Positions 50,471 to 59,320 of a stretch of DNA of 64,000 bases are shown here, piece by piece. Made by a program: the position numbers and the translations under genes. The notes under the pieces are model-generated. The model was given only the letters and a program-made list of their open reading frames with translations. It searched no databases and was not told where the DNA came from. Source of the stretch: JBBTTE01 sp038064375 (lineage in GTDB: Bacteria; Patescibacteriota; Saccharimonadia; Saccharimonadales; UBA4665); contig JBBTTF010000001.1 in assembly GCA_038064375.1 (NCBI GenBank), positions 496,001-560,000 on the forward strand, in the 5' to 3' direction. Each line of letters opens with the position of its first letter. Positions within the stretch are counted from its first letter, which is position 1.

Positions 50471-51306
50471 TGGCTATTAAAGCTTACAATCCAACCACTC
50501 CTGGCCGTCGAGGCATGACTAGTCAAGATTTTGACACTATTACTACCAAGAAGCCTCTTAAGTCACTACTTGTACCTAAGCGCCGTACTAATGGTCGCAA
50601 CAACCAAGGTCGCATTACTACCCGTCATCGCGGTGGTGGTACTAAGAAGTTCTATCGCCTAGTTAACTTCAAGCTAGCTGACGGCGTTACTGCAACTATC
50701 GAGCACATTGAGTATGACCCTAACCGTAGCGCCCGCATCGCTCGTATCAAAGAGCCAAACGGTGTCTATCACTACATTCTTGCTGCAAACGGCATGAAGG
50801 TTGGTCAGACTATCGCCAGCGGCGAAGAAGCTCCAATCGAGAACGGCAACCGCTTACCAATCAAGAACATTCCAATCGGTAGCACTATTCACGCTATCGA
50901 GGTCAAGCTCGGCGGCGGCGCACAAATGGTTCGTAGCGCCGGCAACAGCGCCCAGCTAATGGGCCGCGACAACGGTTATGCGCAAGTACGTCTACCTAGC
51001 GGTGAAGTTCGTCTTATCAATGAGAACTGTTCTGCTTCACTAGGTGTAGTCGGTAACGAACAGCACCAGAACGTAAAGATTGGTAAAGCCGGCCGTAACC
51101 GACACAAGGGTAAGCGCCCAGGTGTTCGTGGTGTCGTTATGAATGCTGCTGATCACCCGCATGGTGGTGGTGACGGTGGCCGTCACGGTATCGGTTCTGC
51201 GCCTAAGACTCCTTGGGGTCAGAAGACTCTTGGTTTCAAGACTCGTCGCCGTAAGAGCACAACTAAGTTTATCGTAAGATCACGTCACGTAGGGAAGAGG
51301 AAGTAG
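50470..51306 (+). CDS. rplB: 50S ribosomal protein uL2
   Basis: 278 residues. NQGRITTRHRGGGTKKFYR near residue 44 and the peptidyl-transferase-proximal NAADHPHGGGDGGRHGIGS near 223 are intact. Confidence 0.97.
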   Translation: MAIKAYNPTTPGRRGMTSQDFDTITTKKPLKSLLVPKRRTNGRNNQGRITTRHRGGGTKKFYRLVNFKLADGVTATIEHIEYDPNRSARIARIKEPNGVYHYILAANGMKVGQTIASGEEAPIENGNRLPIKNIPIGSTIHAIEVKLGGGAQMVRSAGNSAQLMGRDNGYAQVRLPSGEVRLINENCSASLGVVGNEQHQNVKIGKAGRNRHKGKRPGVRGVVMNAADHPHGGGDGGRHGIGSAPKTPWGQKTLGFKTRRRKSTTKFIVRSRHVGKRK

Positions 51307-51309
51307 ACC

Positions 51310-51582
51310 ATGAGCCGCTCACTTAAAAAAGGACCATTTATAGATTTCAAACTCGCCAAGAAGGTTAACGCCCTTGGTGATAGCGACCGTACTATTATTA
51401 AGACATGGGCTCGTTCTAGTACTATTGCACCCGAATTTGTTGGTAAGACCATTGCTGTTCACAACGGCAAGGTTCATGTCCCTGTATTTGTTACTGAGAA
51501 CATGGTTGGCCACAAGCTCGGTGAGTTTTCGCCAACTCGTAAGTTCCGCCGTCACGGTGGTAAGTTAGCGAAGGGCAAATAA
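51310..51582 (+). CDS. rpsS: 30S ribosomal protein uS19
   Basis: 90 residues. SRSLKKGPFIDFKLAKKV start, TWARSSTIAPEFVGKTIAVH near 36, GEFSPTRKFRRHGGK end. Binds 16S rRNA with uS13 in the head. Confidence 0.97.
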   Translation: MSRSLKKGPFIDFKLAKKVNALGDSDRTIIKTWARSSTIAPEFVGKTIAVHNGKVHVPVFVTENMVGHKLGEFSPTRKFRRHGGKLAKGK

Positions 51583-51583
51583 G

Positions 51584-51982
51584 ATGGCAGTAAAAGCAAT
51601 CGCCCGCGGAGTTAGCATGAGCCCACGCAAAGTCGCTGTGGTAGCTGCTCTAGTTCGTGGCCGCACCGTTGAGGATGCTCTGACTATCTTGAGTCACGTT
51701 CCACGCCGTTCAGCTGTACCTGTTCAAAAGGTTATTGCTAGCGCCAAGGCTAACGCCGACCACAATCACGGCTACAAGCCAGCAACCCTAGTAATTACCG
51801 AGATCATGGTTACTCCTGGCCCACGACTCAAGCGTTACCGACCTGCAGCTCATGGCCGCGCACTTCCTTTTCAACGTAAGACTTCACACATTCACGTAAC
51901 CGTTGATGGTGAGAAGCGCGAAGTTAAGAAGCCAGCCAAAGCCGCAGCTAAGACTGATAAAAAGACTGAGGAGAAGAAGTAA
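51584..51982 (+). CDS. rplV: 50S ribosomal protein uL22
   Basis: 132 residues. Core to about residue 113 with AIARGVSMSPRKVAVVAALVRG near 5 and the tunnel hairpin GPRLKRYRPAAHGRA near 86. Lys-rich C-terminal extension (KPAKAAAKTDKKTEEKK). Confidence 0.95.
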   Translation: MAVKAIARGVSMSPRKVAVVAALVRGRTVEDALTILSHVPRRSAVPVQKVIASAKANADHNHGYKPATLVITEIMVTPGPRLKRYRPAAHGRALPFQRKTSHIHVTVDGEKREVKKPAKAAAKTDKKTEEKK

Positions 51983-52611
51983 TGGGACAAAAAGTAAACC
52001 CAATTAGCATGCGTCTCCAGGTCAACAAGGACTGGACTAGCAAGTGGTTCGCCGGTAAGAGCGACTACGCTAAGTTCCTAAAGGAAGATCTTGAAGTCCG
52101 ACGCTTGATCAGTAATAAGCTTGGTAGTCGTGCTGCTATTAACAAGGTTGAGATTACTCGTACGCCTAACTTAGTTACCGTTACTATCGCTACAGCTAAA
52201 GCTGGTGTCGTAATTGGTCGTGGTGGTGTCGGTGCAACTGAGCTCAAGGCAGCTATCGAAAAGATCTACGCCATTCCAGTTAGAGTCAACATTGAAGAAG
52301 TTAAGAAGCCTGACATGTACGCTAAGTTAGTTGCTGAGAACATTGCTCACCAGCTGGAGCGTCGTATGAGCTTCCGTCGTGCCATCAAGTCTACCGCTGC
52401 CGCTACTATGCGTGCCGGTGCCAAGGGTGTTCGTATTGAAGTTTCTGGTCGTCTTAACGGTGCAGAGATGTCTCGCCGCGAAAAAGAAGTTGCTGGCAGC
52501 GTGCCACTTCACACTCTTCGCGCTGATATTGATTACGCGCAAGTTAACGCACAAACTGTCGCCGGTATTATCGGTGTCAAAGTGTGGATTTATAAGGGCG
52601 AGGTTCAGTAA
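51982..52611 (+). CDS. rpsC: 30S ribosomal protein uS3
   Basis: 209 residues. MGQKVNPISMRLQVNKDW start, KH-domain GVVIGRGGVGATELKAAIEK near 72, C-terminal half with KGVRIEVSGRLNGAEMSR near 147. No Lys-rich tail here, unlike its neighbours. Stop lies one base before rplP. Confidence 0.96.
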   Translation: MGQKVNPISMRLQVNKDWTSKWFAGKSDYAKFLKEDLEVRRLISNKLGSRAAINKVEITRTPNLVTVTIATAKAGVVIGRGGVGATELKAAIEKIYAIPVRVNIEEVKKPDMYAKLVAENIAHQLERRMSFRRAIKSTAAATMRAGAKGVRIEVSGRLNGAEMSRREKEVAGSVPLHTLRADIDYAQVNAQTVAGIIGVKVWIYKGEVQ

Positions 52612-52612
52612 G

Positions 52613-53026
52613 ATGTTGATGCCGAAACGACAAAAGCACCGCAAGGTGCGTAAGGGCCGAATCCGTGGTGTTGCCACCTCTGGCAATTACATCGCGTTTG
52701 GTGACTTCGCTTTGCAGGCCCAAGGCCAAGAGCGTATTACCTCTCGTCAAATCGAAGCCGCTCGTCAAGCTATGACCCGCTACATTAAGCGTGGTGGTAA
52801 GATTTGGATTCGTATCTTCCCGCACACACCAGTCACTCGCAAGCCTCAGGATGTAAAGATGGGTAGCGGTAAAGGTAACCCAGAGTTTTACGTCGCTAAG
52901 GTTCGTCCTGGTACTATCATGTTTGAGATGCAGGGCGTAAGCGAAGAGATTGCCCGCGAAGCGATGAGACTAGCCGCCCACAAACTACCAGTCAAGACTA
53001 AGTTCTTGGTTCGGGAGGAGGCGTAA
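52613..53026 (+). CDS. rplP: 50S ribosomal protein uL16
   Basis: 137 residues from ATG 52613. An apparent start 234 bases upstream lies in rpsC and is out of order. MLMPKRQKHRKVRKGRIRG start, GGKIWIRIFPHTPVTRKPQD near 58, GSGKGNPEFYVAKVRPGTIM near 83. Confidence 0.96.
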   Translation: MLMPKRQKHRKVRKGRIRGVATSGNYIAFGDFALQAQGQERITSRQIEAARQAMTRYIKRGGKIWIRIFPHTPVTRKPQDVKMGSGKGNPEFYVAKVRPGTIMFEMQGVSEEIAREAMRLAAHKLPVKTKFLVREEA

Positions 53027-53028
53027 TC

Positions 53029-53229
53029 ATGAAAGTCATCGAAATCCGCAAACTATCAACTGCCGAACTGACTACCGAAAGCACTAAGCTTCGTGAAGAG
53101 ATCGTTGAGCTGAAGCGCCGCCTGCACCTTGGAGAGATCCAAAACAGTCGCGTTATTCGCCACAAACGCAAAGATCTTGCCCGCGTTCTTACGGTACTTG
53201 GTGAAGCCCTAACTAAGGAGGCCAACTAA
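53029..53229 (+). CDS. rpmC: 50S ribosomal protein uL29
   Basis: 66 residues. The helical hairpin protein beside uL23 at the tunnel exit. STAELTTESTKLREEIVELK near residue 9 and RVIRHKRKDLARVLTVL near 41 fit. AGGAGG upstream. Confidence 0.95.
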   Translation: MKVIEIRKLSTAELTTESTKLREEIVELKRRLHLGEIQNSRVIRHKRKDLARVLTVLGEALTKEAN

Positions 53230-53230
53230 T

Positions 53231-53572
53231 ATGGCTAAGCAAATCATAGGTGTCGTCTCTTCCAGTAAGGGCGACAAAACCATCGTAGTAACCGTTCAGA
53301 CTCGCAAGACTCACCCGTTGTACCGCAAGCAGTATACCGTCAGCAAGAAGTTCATGGCACATGACGCTAAGAACGAAGCCGAAGTAGGTGACAAAGTCAC
53401 TATTACCGAAACTCGTCCGATCAGCGCTCGTAAGCATCACGTTTTGAGTAACATCATCGAGAAGCCAGCACTTCGTGCTGATTCTCTAGCTGCAACTAAG
53501 ACTGTCGAGCCTGAAAAGCCTGTTTCAAAGTCTAAGAAAGAAGCTGAAGAAGCTGTCGAGGAGCAGGCGTAA
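53231..53572 (+). CDS. rpsQ: 30S ribosomal protein uS17
   Basis: 113 residues; usual length ~85. Core: GVVSSSKGDKTIVVTVQTRK near 7, GDKVTITETRPISARKHH near 55. The last ~30 residues are a Lys/Glu-rich extension. One-base overlap with rplN. Confidence 0.95.
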   Translation: MAKQIIGVVSSSKGDKTIVVTVQTRKTHPLYRKQYTVSKKFMAHDAKNEAEVGDKVTITETRPISARKHHVLSNIIEKPALRADSLAATKTVEPEKPVSKSKKEAEEAVEEQA

Positions 53573-53940
53573 TGATACAACAAGAATCACGTCTACTCGT
53601 TTGCGACAACAGCGGTGCCAAGGAAATTCTTTGCATCCGTGTACTTGGCGGCACTCGTCACCGTTACGCTGGTGTCGGTGATATCATTGTGGCTACCGTT
53701 AAGCAAGCTGCTCCTAACGGCACAGTCAAAAAGAAGTCTGTTATCCGCGCAGTTGTTGTTCGTACTCGCAACACGATTCGCCGTAAAGACGGTTCGACCA
53801 TTAAGTTTGATGACAACGCCGCAGTAGTTATTGGTGACGACAAACTACCTAAGGGTACTCGTATCTTTGGCCCAGTTCCTCGTGAGCTTCGTGACCAAGG
53901 TTACGCAAAGATCGTTTCACTAGCACCGGAGGTACTGTAA
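53572..53940 (+). CDS. rplN: 50S ribosomal protein uL14
   Basis: 122 residues, standard size. MIQQESRLLVCDNSGAKEIL start, GTRIFGPVPRELRDQGYAKI near 97. ATG begins in the rpsQ stop. Confidence 0.97.
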   Translation: MIQQESRLLVCDNSGAKEILCIRVLGGTRHRYAGVGDIIVATVKQAAPNGTVKKKSVIRAVVVRTRNTIRRKDGSTIKFDDNAAVVIGDDKLPKGTRIFGPVPRELRDQGYAKIVSLAPEVL

Positions 53941-54299
53941 TGAGTCTTTCAGTTCAAAAGCACAAGAACGCCGCTAAACCTTTTAAGATTCGTCTTAAAA
54001 AAGGTGACCTAGTTGTTGTTCGTGCTGGTAAGTACAAGGGCAAGACCGGCAAAATCAGTGCCGTTCACCCTAAGGACAACAAAGTTACTGTCGACGGTAT
54101 TAACATTGTCAAAAAGCACGTTAAGCCAACGCAGCAACATCCTCAAGGTGCAATTGTTGAGATTACTAAGCCGATGTGGGTTAGTAAAGTAAGCATTGTT
54201 GAGCCAACAACTAAGAAGGCAAGTCGCATCGGCTTTACAGTTGATAAAGATGGCAACAAGAAGCGTGTATTTAAGAGCACCGGAAAGGAGATCAAGTAA
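53940..54299 (+). CDS. rplX: 50S ribosomal protein uL24
   Basis: 119 residues. KOW motif KKGDLVVVRAGKYKGKTGKI near residue 19 and GINIVKKHVKPTQQHPQGAI near 50. Slightly longer C-terminus than usual. Confidence 0.95.
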   Translation: MSLSVQKHKNAAKPFKIRLKKGDLVVVRAGKYKGKTGKISAVHPKDNKVTVDGINIVKKHVKPTQQHPQGAIVEITKPMWVSKVSIVEPTTKKASRIGFTVDKDGNKKRVFKSTGKEIK

Positions 54300-54913
54300 T
54301 GGCAACCACACCTACCACAACCGAAAAGCCAGCAAAAGCTGCAACTAAGAAGTCTACCGACACCGGCGCTCGTCTCCGCGCTCAGTACAATGTCACCCTT
54401 ACCAAAGAACTTCAAAAAGACTTAGATCTTAAAAACATTCACCAAGTGCCTAAGCTAGAGAAGATCGTGCTCAACATTGGTCTTGGTAAAGCTAACGGTG
54501 ACAAGAAGATGATGGAAGTATCAACCAACACCCTTCGCAAGATCACCGGTCAGCAGCCAATCCAGACTATTGCCAAGAACTCGATCGCTGGCTTTAAGCT
54601 ACGTGAAGGCAACAAGATTGGCCTCAAAGTAACCCTTCGTGGCGAGCGCATGTACGAGTTTACCGATCGCTTGATCAACGTTGTATTGCCTCGTCTACGT
54701 GACTTCCACGGTGTTAGCGCCAAAGCTTTTGACAAGCAAGGCAACTACAGCATCGGTTTTGTTGACCAGTCTGTATTCCCAGAACTTAGTTTTGAAGAGA
54801 CTACTACGCCGCATGGCCTACAAGTAGTATTTGTAATCAATTGTGAGCAAAAGGAACACGCTCGAGCATTGCTTGAGAAGTTTGGGATGCCATTTGAGAA
54901 GGAGAACAAGTAA
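54299..54913 (+). CDS. rplE: 50S ribosomal protein uL5
   Basis: 204 residues. A ~25-residue Thr/Lys/Ala N-terminal extension precedes the core (LRAQYNVTLTKELQKDL). VLNIGLGKANGD near 57 and QPIQTIAKNSIAGFKLREG near 84 fit; binds 5S rRNA. Confidence 0.95.
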   Translation: MATTPTTTEKPAKAATKKSTDTGARLRAQYNVTLTKELQKDLDLKNIHQVPKLEKIVLNIGLGKANGDKKMMEVSTNTLRKITGQQPIQTIAKNSIAGFKLREGNKIGLKVTLRGERMYEFTDRLINVVLPRLRDFHGVSAKAFDKQGNYSIGFVDQSVFPELSFEETTTPHGLQVVFVINCEQKEHARALLEKFGMPFEKENK

Positions 54914-55182
54914 TGGCTAAGAAATCCATCGTAGCCCGAGACGCTAAGAGACTTAAGATGATTGAGCAGTATGCCGCTAAGCGCAAAGAACTCAAAGAGC
55001 TTGGCGACCAAGAAGGCCTAGCTAAGTTGCCTCGCAACAGTAGCCCAACTCGTCGCACTAACCGCTGTATTGAGACTGGCCGCCCACGTGCCTACATGCG
55101 ACAGTTCGGGCTAAGTCGTCTTAGCTTCCGCGAGCACGCTGTTAAGGGCGAAATACCTGGCATAACGAAAGCAAGTTGGTAG
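54913..55182 (+). CDS. rpsN: 30S ribosomal protein uS14 (zinc-free form)
   Basis: 89 residues. The long, Cys-minus type: LPRNSSPTRRTNRCIETGRPRAY near 37 has a single Cys and no CxxC pairs. SRLSFREHAVKGEIPGITKASW ends it as in E. coli. So this organism does not need zinc for uS14. Confidence 0.95.
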   Translation: MAKKSIVARDAKRLKMIEQYAAKRKELKELGDQEGLAKLPRNSSPTRRTNRCIETGRPRAYMRQFGLSRLSFREHAVKGEIPGITKASW

Positions 55183-55190
55183 GAGAATAT

Positions 55191-55592
55191 ATGAGCAAAA
55201 CTACAACTGATCCAATCGCTGATATGTTAACTCGTATCCGTAACGCAATCCTAGTGCGTAAGCACGAGGTTAGCTTGCCACACTCCAACATCAAGGAGTC
55301 TGTTGCTCGTTTGCTAGCCGAGAGCAACTTTGTTGATGGCGTTTCTGTTGCCAAGGCTGATGTCGGCAAGACTCTAGTAGTCAAGATCAACGATGAAGCC
55401 ACTAGCCCACGCATTACTGAGATTGTTCGTTTGAGCAAACCTGGCCGTCGTCACTACGTTAACGCCGGTGAGATTCCTGTTGTTAAGCGTGGACGTGGTG
55501 TTGTTATCATTTCGACCTCCAAGGGTCTAATGACCGGACAGCAAGCCATGCAGCAGCACATTGGTGGCGAATTAATTTGTAAAGTTTACTAA
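55191..55592 (+). CDS. rpsH: 30S ribosomal protein uS8
   Basis: 133 residues from ATG 55191, after AGGAG; an upstream in-frame GTG is discarded. DPIADMLTRIRNAILVRKHE near residue 6 and the C-terminal GVVIISTSKGLMTGQQAMQQ fit. Confidence 0.96.
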   Translation: MSKTTTDPIADMLTRIRNAILVRKHEVSLPHSNIKESVARLLAESNFVDGVSVAKADVGKTLVVKINDEATSPRITEIVRLSKPGRRHYVNAGEIPVVKRGRGVVIISTSKGLMTGQQAMQQHIGGELICKVY

Positions 55593-55611
55593 GGAAGAAT
55601 AAGGATAATCT

Positions 55612-56151
55612 ATGAGCCGAGTAGGAAAACTGCCGATCGCCATTCCGAGCGGTGTGACAATCACTACCACAGATGAAACGATTACCGTTGCTGGTAGCAA
55701 AGGTACGCTTCAGCAATTCACTATGCCTGATATTACAGTCAAGCAGGAGGGCGAAGAGCTAATCGTAACTAGAGCTAATGACATGCCTAAGATTCGTGCT
55801 AAGCACGGTCTTATGCGCGCTTTGCTTAACAACATGGTTACGGGCGTTACTCAAGGCTTTAGTAAAAAGCTAGAAATCAACGGTGTAGGTTATCGTGTTG
55901 CTGCCCAAGGCACTGATCTTAAGTTCAACCTAGGCTTTTCGCACGATGTTATATACAAAGTACCTGCAGGCATCACGACCGCAATTGAACAGAACACAGT
56001 CACAGTGAGCGGCATTGATCGACAGCAAGTTGGTCAGGTAGCGGCTGAGATTCGTGCCCTTAAAAAGCCTGAACCTTACAAGGGCAAAGGTATCAAATAT
56101 GAAGGCGAACGCATCTTACGCAAGAGCGGTAAGAGCGGCAAGGACAAATAG
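55612..56151 (+). CDS. rplF: 50S ribosomal protein uL6
   Basis: 179 residues. MSRVGKLPIAIPSGVT start, C-terminal KKPEPYKGKGIKYEGERILR with the family signature. AAGGA-like Shine-Dalgarno in AAGGAAGAATAAGGA. Confidence 0.96.
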   Translation: MSRVGKLPIAIPSGVTITTTDETITVAGSKGTLQQFTMPDITVKQEGEELIVTRANDMPKIRAKHGLMRALLNNMVTGVTQGFSKKLEINGVGYRVAAQGTDLKFNLGFSHDVIYKVPAGITTAIEQNTVTVSGIDRQQVGQVAAEIRALKKPEPYKGKGIKYEGERILRKSGKSGKDK

Positions 56152-56159
56152 GAATATAT

Positions 56160-56519
56160 ATGAGTAAACAACTAGTACACAAGCAAAAGAATCGTCTACA
56201 GCGCAAAGGCCGCGTCCGTTCAGTAGTTAGTGGCACAGCTAAGCGCCCTCGTCTTAGCGTTTTTGTCAGTAATCTACACGTCACTGCCCAGCTTATAGAT
56301 GACACCACCCACAAAACACTTGGCTACGTAACAACCGTTGGGCAAAAGTCCCTCAAGGGTACAATGACCGAGAAGGCCGAGTGGGTTGGTACGCAGATCG
56401 CTGCTCAAGCCAAAGCATCTAAGGTTAAGACTATTGTCTTTGATCGTGGGGGTAAGTTATATCATGGCCGAGTCGCTGCTCTAGCAGATGCCGCACGTAA
56501 AGCAGGATTGGAGTTCTAA
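56160..56519 (+). CDS. rplR: 50S ribosomal protein uL18
   Basis: 119 residues. KGTAKRPRLSVFVSNLHV-type core (SGTAKRPRLSVFVSNLHVTA near 24) and FDRGGKLYHGRVAALADAAR near 95. Part of the 5S rRNA complex. Confidence 0.96.
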   Translation: MSKQLVHKQKNRLQRKGRVRSVVSGTAKRPRLSVFVSNLHVTAQLIDDTTHKTLGYVTTVGQKSLKGTMTEKAEWVGTQIAAQAKASKVKTIVFDRGGKLYHGRVAALADAARKAGLEF

Positions 56520-56520
56520 G

Positions 56521-57171
56521 ATGGCTGACACACAAGCACCACAAGCAAAACCACACGCTAACTCTGACCGACGTAACCGTCGTCCAGAAATTCAACAAGA
56601 AGAAAAGCAGTTTGACGAGCGAACACTGCACATTGACCGTGTTGCGCGTGTTGTTAAAGGCGGACGTCGTTTCCGTTTCCGTGCTCTAGTAGTTGTCGGT
56701 GACCGCAAGCACAAAGTCGGTATTGGCACAGCCAAGGGTGCTGACGTAACAGCAGCCGTTACTAAGGCAACCGAAATCGCCAAGAAGAACTTTGTAACTG
56801 TTTCTCTATATAAGGGAACACTGCCGCACGAAGTCGAAACCAAAGTCAGTGGTGCCCAGATTTTACTAATGCCAGCCAGTGCTGGTACAGGTCTGATCGC
56901 TGGCGGTGTTGTTCGTACCATTCTAGAAGTTGCCGGCGTCAAGAACGCTCTATCCAAGTCACTTGGTTCGTCTAACAAGACCAACATTGCATACGCTACA
57001 ATCGAAGCCTTGGACAGTCTAGTGCCTTCAAGCAAATGGGTTACAACCATGAACAAGCCTAAGACCACAAAAGCTAAGCCAGCTGCTAAGTCTGAGGACA
57101 AGCCAGCTGCAGCTAAGGCCGAAAAACCTGCTGCTAAAACTGTTAAGAAGCCAGCAAAGGCTAAGGCGTAA
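56521..57171 (+). CDS. rpsE: 30S ribosomal protein uS5
   Basis: 216 residues from ATG 56521, one base after rplR. RVARVVKGGRRFRFRALVVV near 40, SKSLGSSNKTNIAYATIEAL near 147. The last ~35 residues are a Lys/Ala/Pro repeat tail (usual length ~165). No rpmD (uL30) follows; rplO starts two bases later. Confidence 0.96.
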   Translation: MADTQAPQAKPHANSDRRNRRPEIQQEEKQFDERTLHIDRVARVVKGGRRFRFRALVVVGDRKHKVGIGTAKGADVTAAVTKATEIAKKNFVTVSLYKGTLPHEVETKVSGAQILLMPASAGTGLIAGGVVRTILEVAGVKNALSKSLGSSNKTNIAYATIEALDSLVPSSKWVTTMNKPKTTKAKPAAKSEDKPAAAKAEKPAAKTVKKPAKAKA

Positions 57172-57173
57172 CC

Positions 57174-57650
57174 ATGAAATATCACGAACTACAAACTACT
57201 AAAAGTCGCAGCCGCCAACGCGTTGGTCGCGGTATCTCTGCCGGTAAAGGTAAAACTGCCGGTCGTGGTACTAAAGGACAAGGTGCGCGTGCTGGTTCTA
57301 GTGCCAAGCCCGGCTTTGCTGGTGGCTCAAACCCGCTCATGCAAAAACTACCTAAGTTACCTGGTTTCCGCAGTTTCCGTACTGCCCCAGAGAACGTCTA
57401 CACTGGACAGCTAGAAAACTTTGCTAACAAGACTGTCGATGCTCAAGTTTTGGCCGACGCCGGAATCATAAGCAATGCCTACGTTAAGGTTAAGTTGATC
57501 GCTAAAGGTGAGCTAACTAAGAAGGTAACAGTTAAGTTGCCAGCAGCTAGCGAAACTGCAATTGCGGCTGTTCAGTCAGCTGGCGGCAGCTTCGAAAAGG
57601 TCGCGCGCTTAAGTCGACCTAAGACTTCTACCAAAAAGTCCAAAAAATAG
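57174..57650 (+). CDS. rplO: 50S ribosomal protein uL15
   Basis: 158 residues. GRGISAGKGKTAGRGTKGQG near 18 and GGSNPLMQKLPKLPGFRS near 49 are diagnostic. The short basic end is STKKSKK. Confidence 0.95.
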   Translation: MKYHELQTTKSRSRQRVGRGISAGKGKTAGRGTKGQGARAGSSAKPGFAGGSNPLMQKLPKLPGFRSFRTAPENVYTGQLENFANKTVDAQVLADAGIISNAYVKVKLIAKGELTKKVTVKLPAASETAIAAVQSAGGSFEKVARLSRPKTSTKKSKK

Positions 57651-57665
57651 CCCGTGTCAGGCGCG

Positions 57666-57688
57666 CTTGCTGTATACTATTAAGCAAG
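57666..57688 (+). promoter_or_regulatory. secY -10 box inside a palindrome
   Basis: CTTGCT...AGCAAG arms (11-base spacer) enclose TATACT (57673-57678). It could place a repressor over the -10, or be an mRNA hairpin near the transcript start. No clear -35. Confidence 0.35.
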
Positions 57689-57718
57689 TGAGAACATCTA
57701 AAGAGGGTAATAGCTAAT

Positions 57719-59236
57719 ATGAATTGGAAGATTATTTTGCGTTCATTGACGCATAAGGATATGCGAGGACGAATTGCAGTTGTTCTTGGTATCCTGCTGA
57801 TCTACCGTATATTGGCGCACATTCCTGTACCACTTAGTGACCCCGAGACCCTTCATCAGGTTCTTGAAAACCTATTTAACTCTGCTAACACACCGCAGCT
57901 ATTGAGCTTTATTAACGTTCTGAGCGGTGGTGCACTGGCTAACTTCTCAATTATGATTGCCGGTCTTGGGCCGTACATTAACGCTTCAATCATCATGCAG
58001 TTGCTTACAAAGGCGATTCCGCAGCTGGAGGCCTTACATAAAGAAGGTGAGTTTGGCCAGAAGAAGATCAACCAGTATACCCGCATGCTAACTTTGCCGT
58101 TGGCGATTATTCAGTCAATTGGATCGATCTACCTAATCAGACAAGCTGCTCAGTCAATCGGCGGCATTGGTGATATTACGGCAAATACCTCGCTGATGCA
58201 GTGGGTGCTGATGGTGGCTGCACTAACTGGTGGATCAATGCTGCTTATGTGGATGGGTGAACTTATTACCGAAAAGAGCGTCGGTAATGGTATTTCGCTA
58301 CTGATTACTGTCGGAATCGTTAGCGCTCTACCCGGGGAGATATCCAACCTAGTTAAGTCTATCTTTAGCAATAAGGAGCACATTGTTCTGTTTGGTCACG
58401 ACTTGCCAATTAACAAGTCGGCTATGATCTACGGCTTCTTCATCCTGCTGGCAGTATTAGTAACGACGTGGATGGTGGTGATGCTCAATGAGGCCGCCCG
58501 TAAGTTGACGGTTAACTATGCCAAACGTGTTCAGGGTAATCGAACATACGGCGGTATCACTACGGTGCTGCCGGTCAAGCTGATAACTGCTGGTGTGGTT
58601 CCGATTATCTTTGCTGTTGCTTTCTTAAGTGTGCCTAGTTTCCTAGGTCAGCTATTGTCTGGTGGCCAGAGTGCTCAGATGGCTCAACTTGGAACGGATT
58701 TGTCGACGTGGTTCCAGACGCCGTCAGCCCAGACGTTTGCAACTCAGGGCTGGCACGCCTATATCTACCCAGTAACTTACTTCTTATTGGTATTTGTGTT
58801 TACCTTCTTCTACACCAGCATTACCTTCAACTCCAAAGAAATCGCCGAGAACTTGCACAAACAAGGTGGTTTTATCGAAGGCGTTCGTGGTGGTGACCAA
58901 ACAGAGAAGTACTTGGCAAAGATTGTAAACCGTCTAACTTTCTTTGGCGCATTGAGCCTTGGCCTGTTGGCGCTATTCCCGATCGTTGCTCAAGTATTCA
59001 TAAGTACCAGCATCACCATTGGCGGTACCAGTGTCCTGATCTTGGTATCTGTTGCACTGCAAACGCTGCGCGCTGTCGAGTCTCGTGCGCTTATGGTGAC
59101 CTACGACCAGTATTCTGAGCCCGACTTCTTCTATGATGATGCTGATAGTGCCGGCCCAATCACGGGACGTCGCTTAAGGTTCGGCCCGCGCCTCCTTAGT
59201 CGTAGTAGCAAGTCAAAACCCACCAAAAAGTCGTAA
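57719..59236 (+). CDS. secY: preprotein translocase subunit SecY
   Basis: 505 residues, ten predicted membrane helices, the channel of the Sec translocon. First segment DMRGRIAVVLGILLIYRILA near 14; plug/half-repeat GLGPYINASIIMQLLTKAIP near 84; cytoplasmic loop RVQGNRTYGGITTVLPVKL near 268. The long C-terminal cytoplasmic end is basic (RSSKSKPTKKS). adk and map, which usually follow, are absent. Confidence 0.95.
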   Translation: MNWKIILRSLTHKDMRGRIAVVLGILLIYRILAHIPVPLSDPETLHQVLENLFNSANTPQLLSFINVLSGGALANFSIMIAGLGPYINASIIMQLLTKAIPQLEALHKEGEFGQKKINQYTRMLTLPLAIIQSIGSIYLIRQAAQSIGGIGDITANTSLMQWVLMVAALTGGSMLLMWMGELITEKSVGNGISLLITVGIVSALPGEISNLVKSIFSNKEHIVLFGHDLPINKSAMIYGFFILLAVLVTTWMVVMLNEAARKLTVNYAKRVQGNRTYGGITTVLPVKLITAGVVPIIFAVAFLSVPSFLGQLLSGGQSAQMAQLGTDLSTWFQTPSAQTFATQGWHAYIYPVTYFLLVFVFTFFYTSITFNSKEIAENLHKQGGFIEGVRGGDQTEKYLAKIVNRLTFFGALSLGLLALFPIVAQVFISTSITIGGTSVLILVSVALQTLRAVESRALMVTYDQYSEPDFFYDDADSAGPITGRRLRFGPRLLSRSSKSKPTKKS

Positions 59237-59272
59237 CAGATTAGCGATGTTAAATAATCTTCAAAAAAACAC

Positions 59273-59309
59273 TTTACAAAGTACTTCGGTGAGTGCTATA
59301 ATTGCACTC
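59273..59309 (+). promoter_or_regulatory. infA promoter with palindrome over the -10
   Basis: TTTACA (59273-59278), 18 bases, TGC-TATAAT (59297-59302). GAGTGC (59291-59296) and GCACTC (59304-59309) flank the -10 with seven bases between: the CIRCE half-sites in reverse order. Start codon 18 bases after the -10; no Shine-Dalgarno. Confidence 0.55.
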
Positions 59310-59320
59310 TAGTTATATTT

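Noticed and set aside
52379..52612. Upstream start for rplP
   Set aside because: It lies in the coding region of rpsC; ATG 52613 gives the standard uL16 N-terminus.
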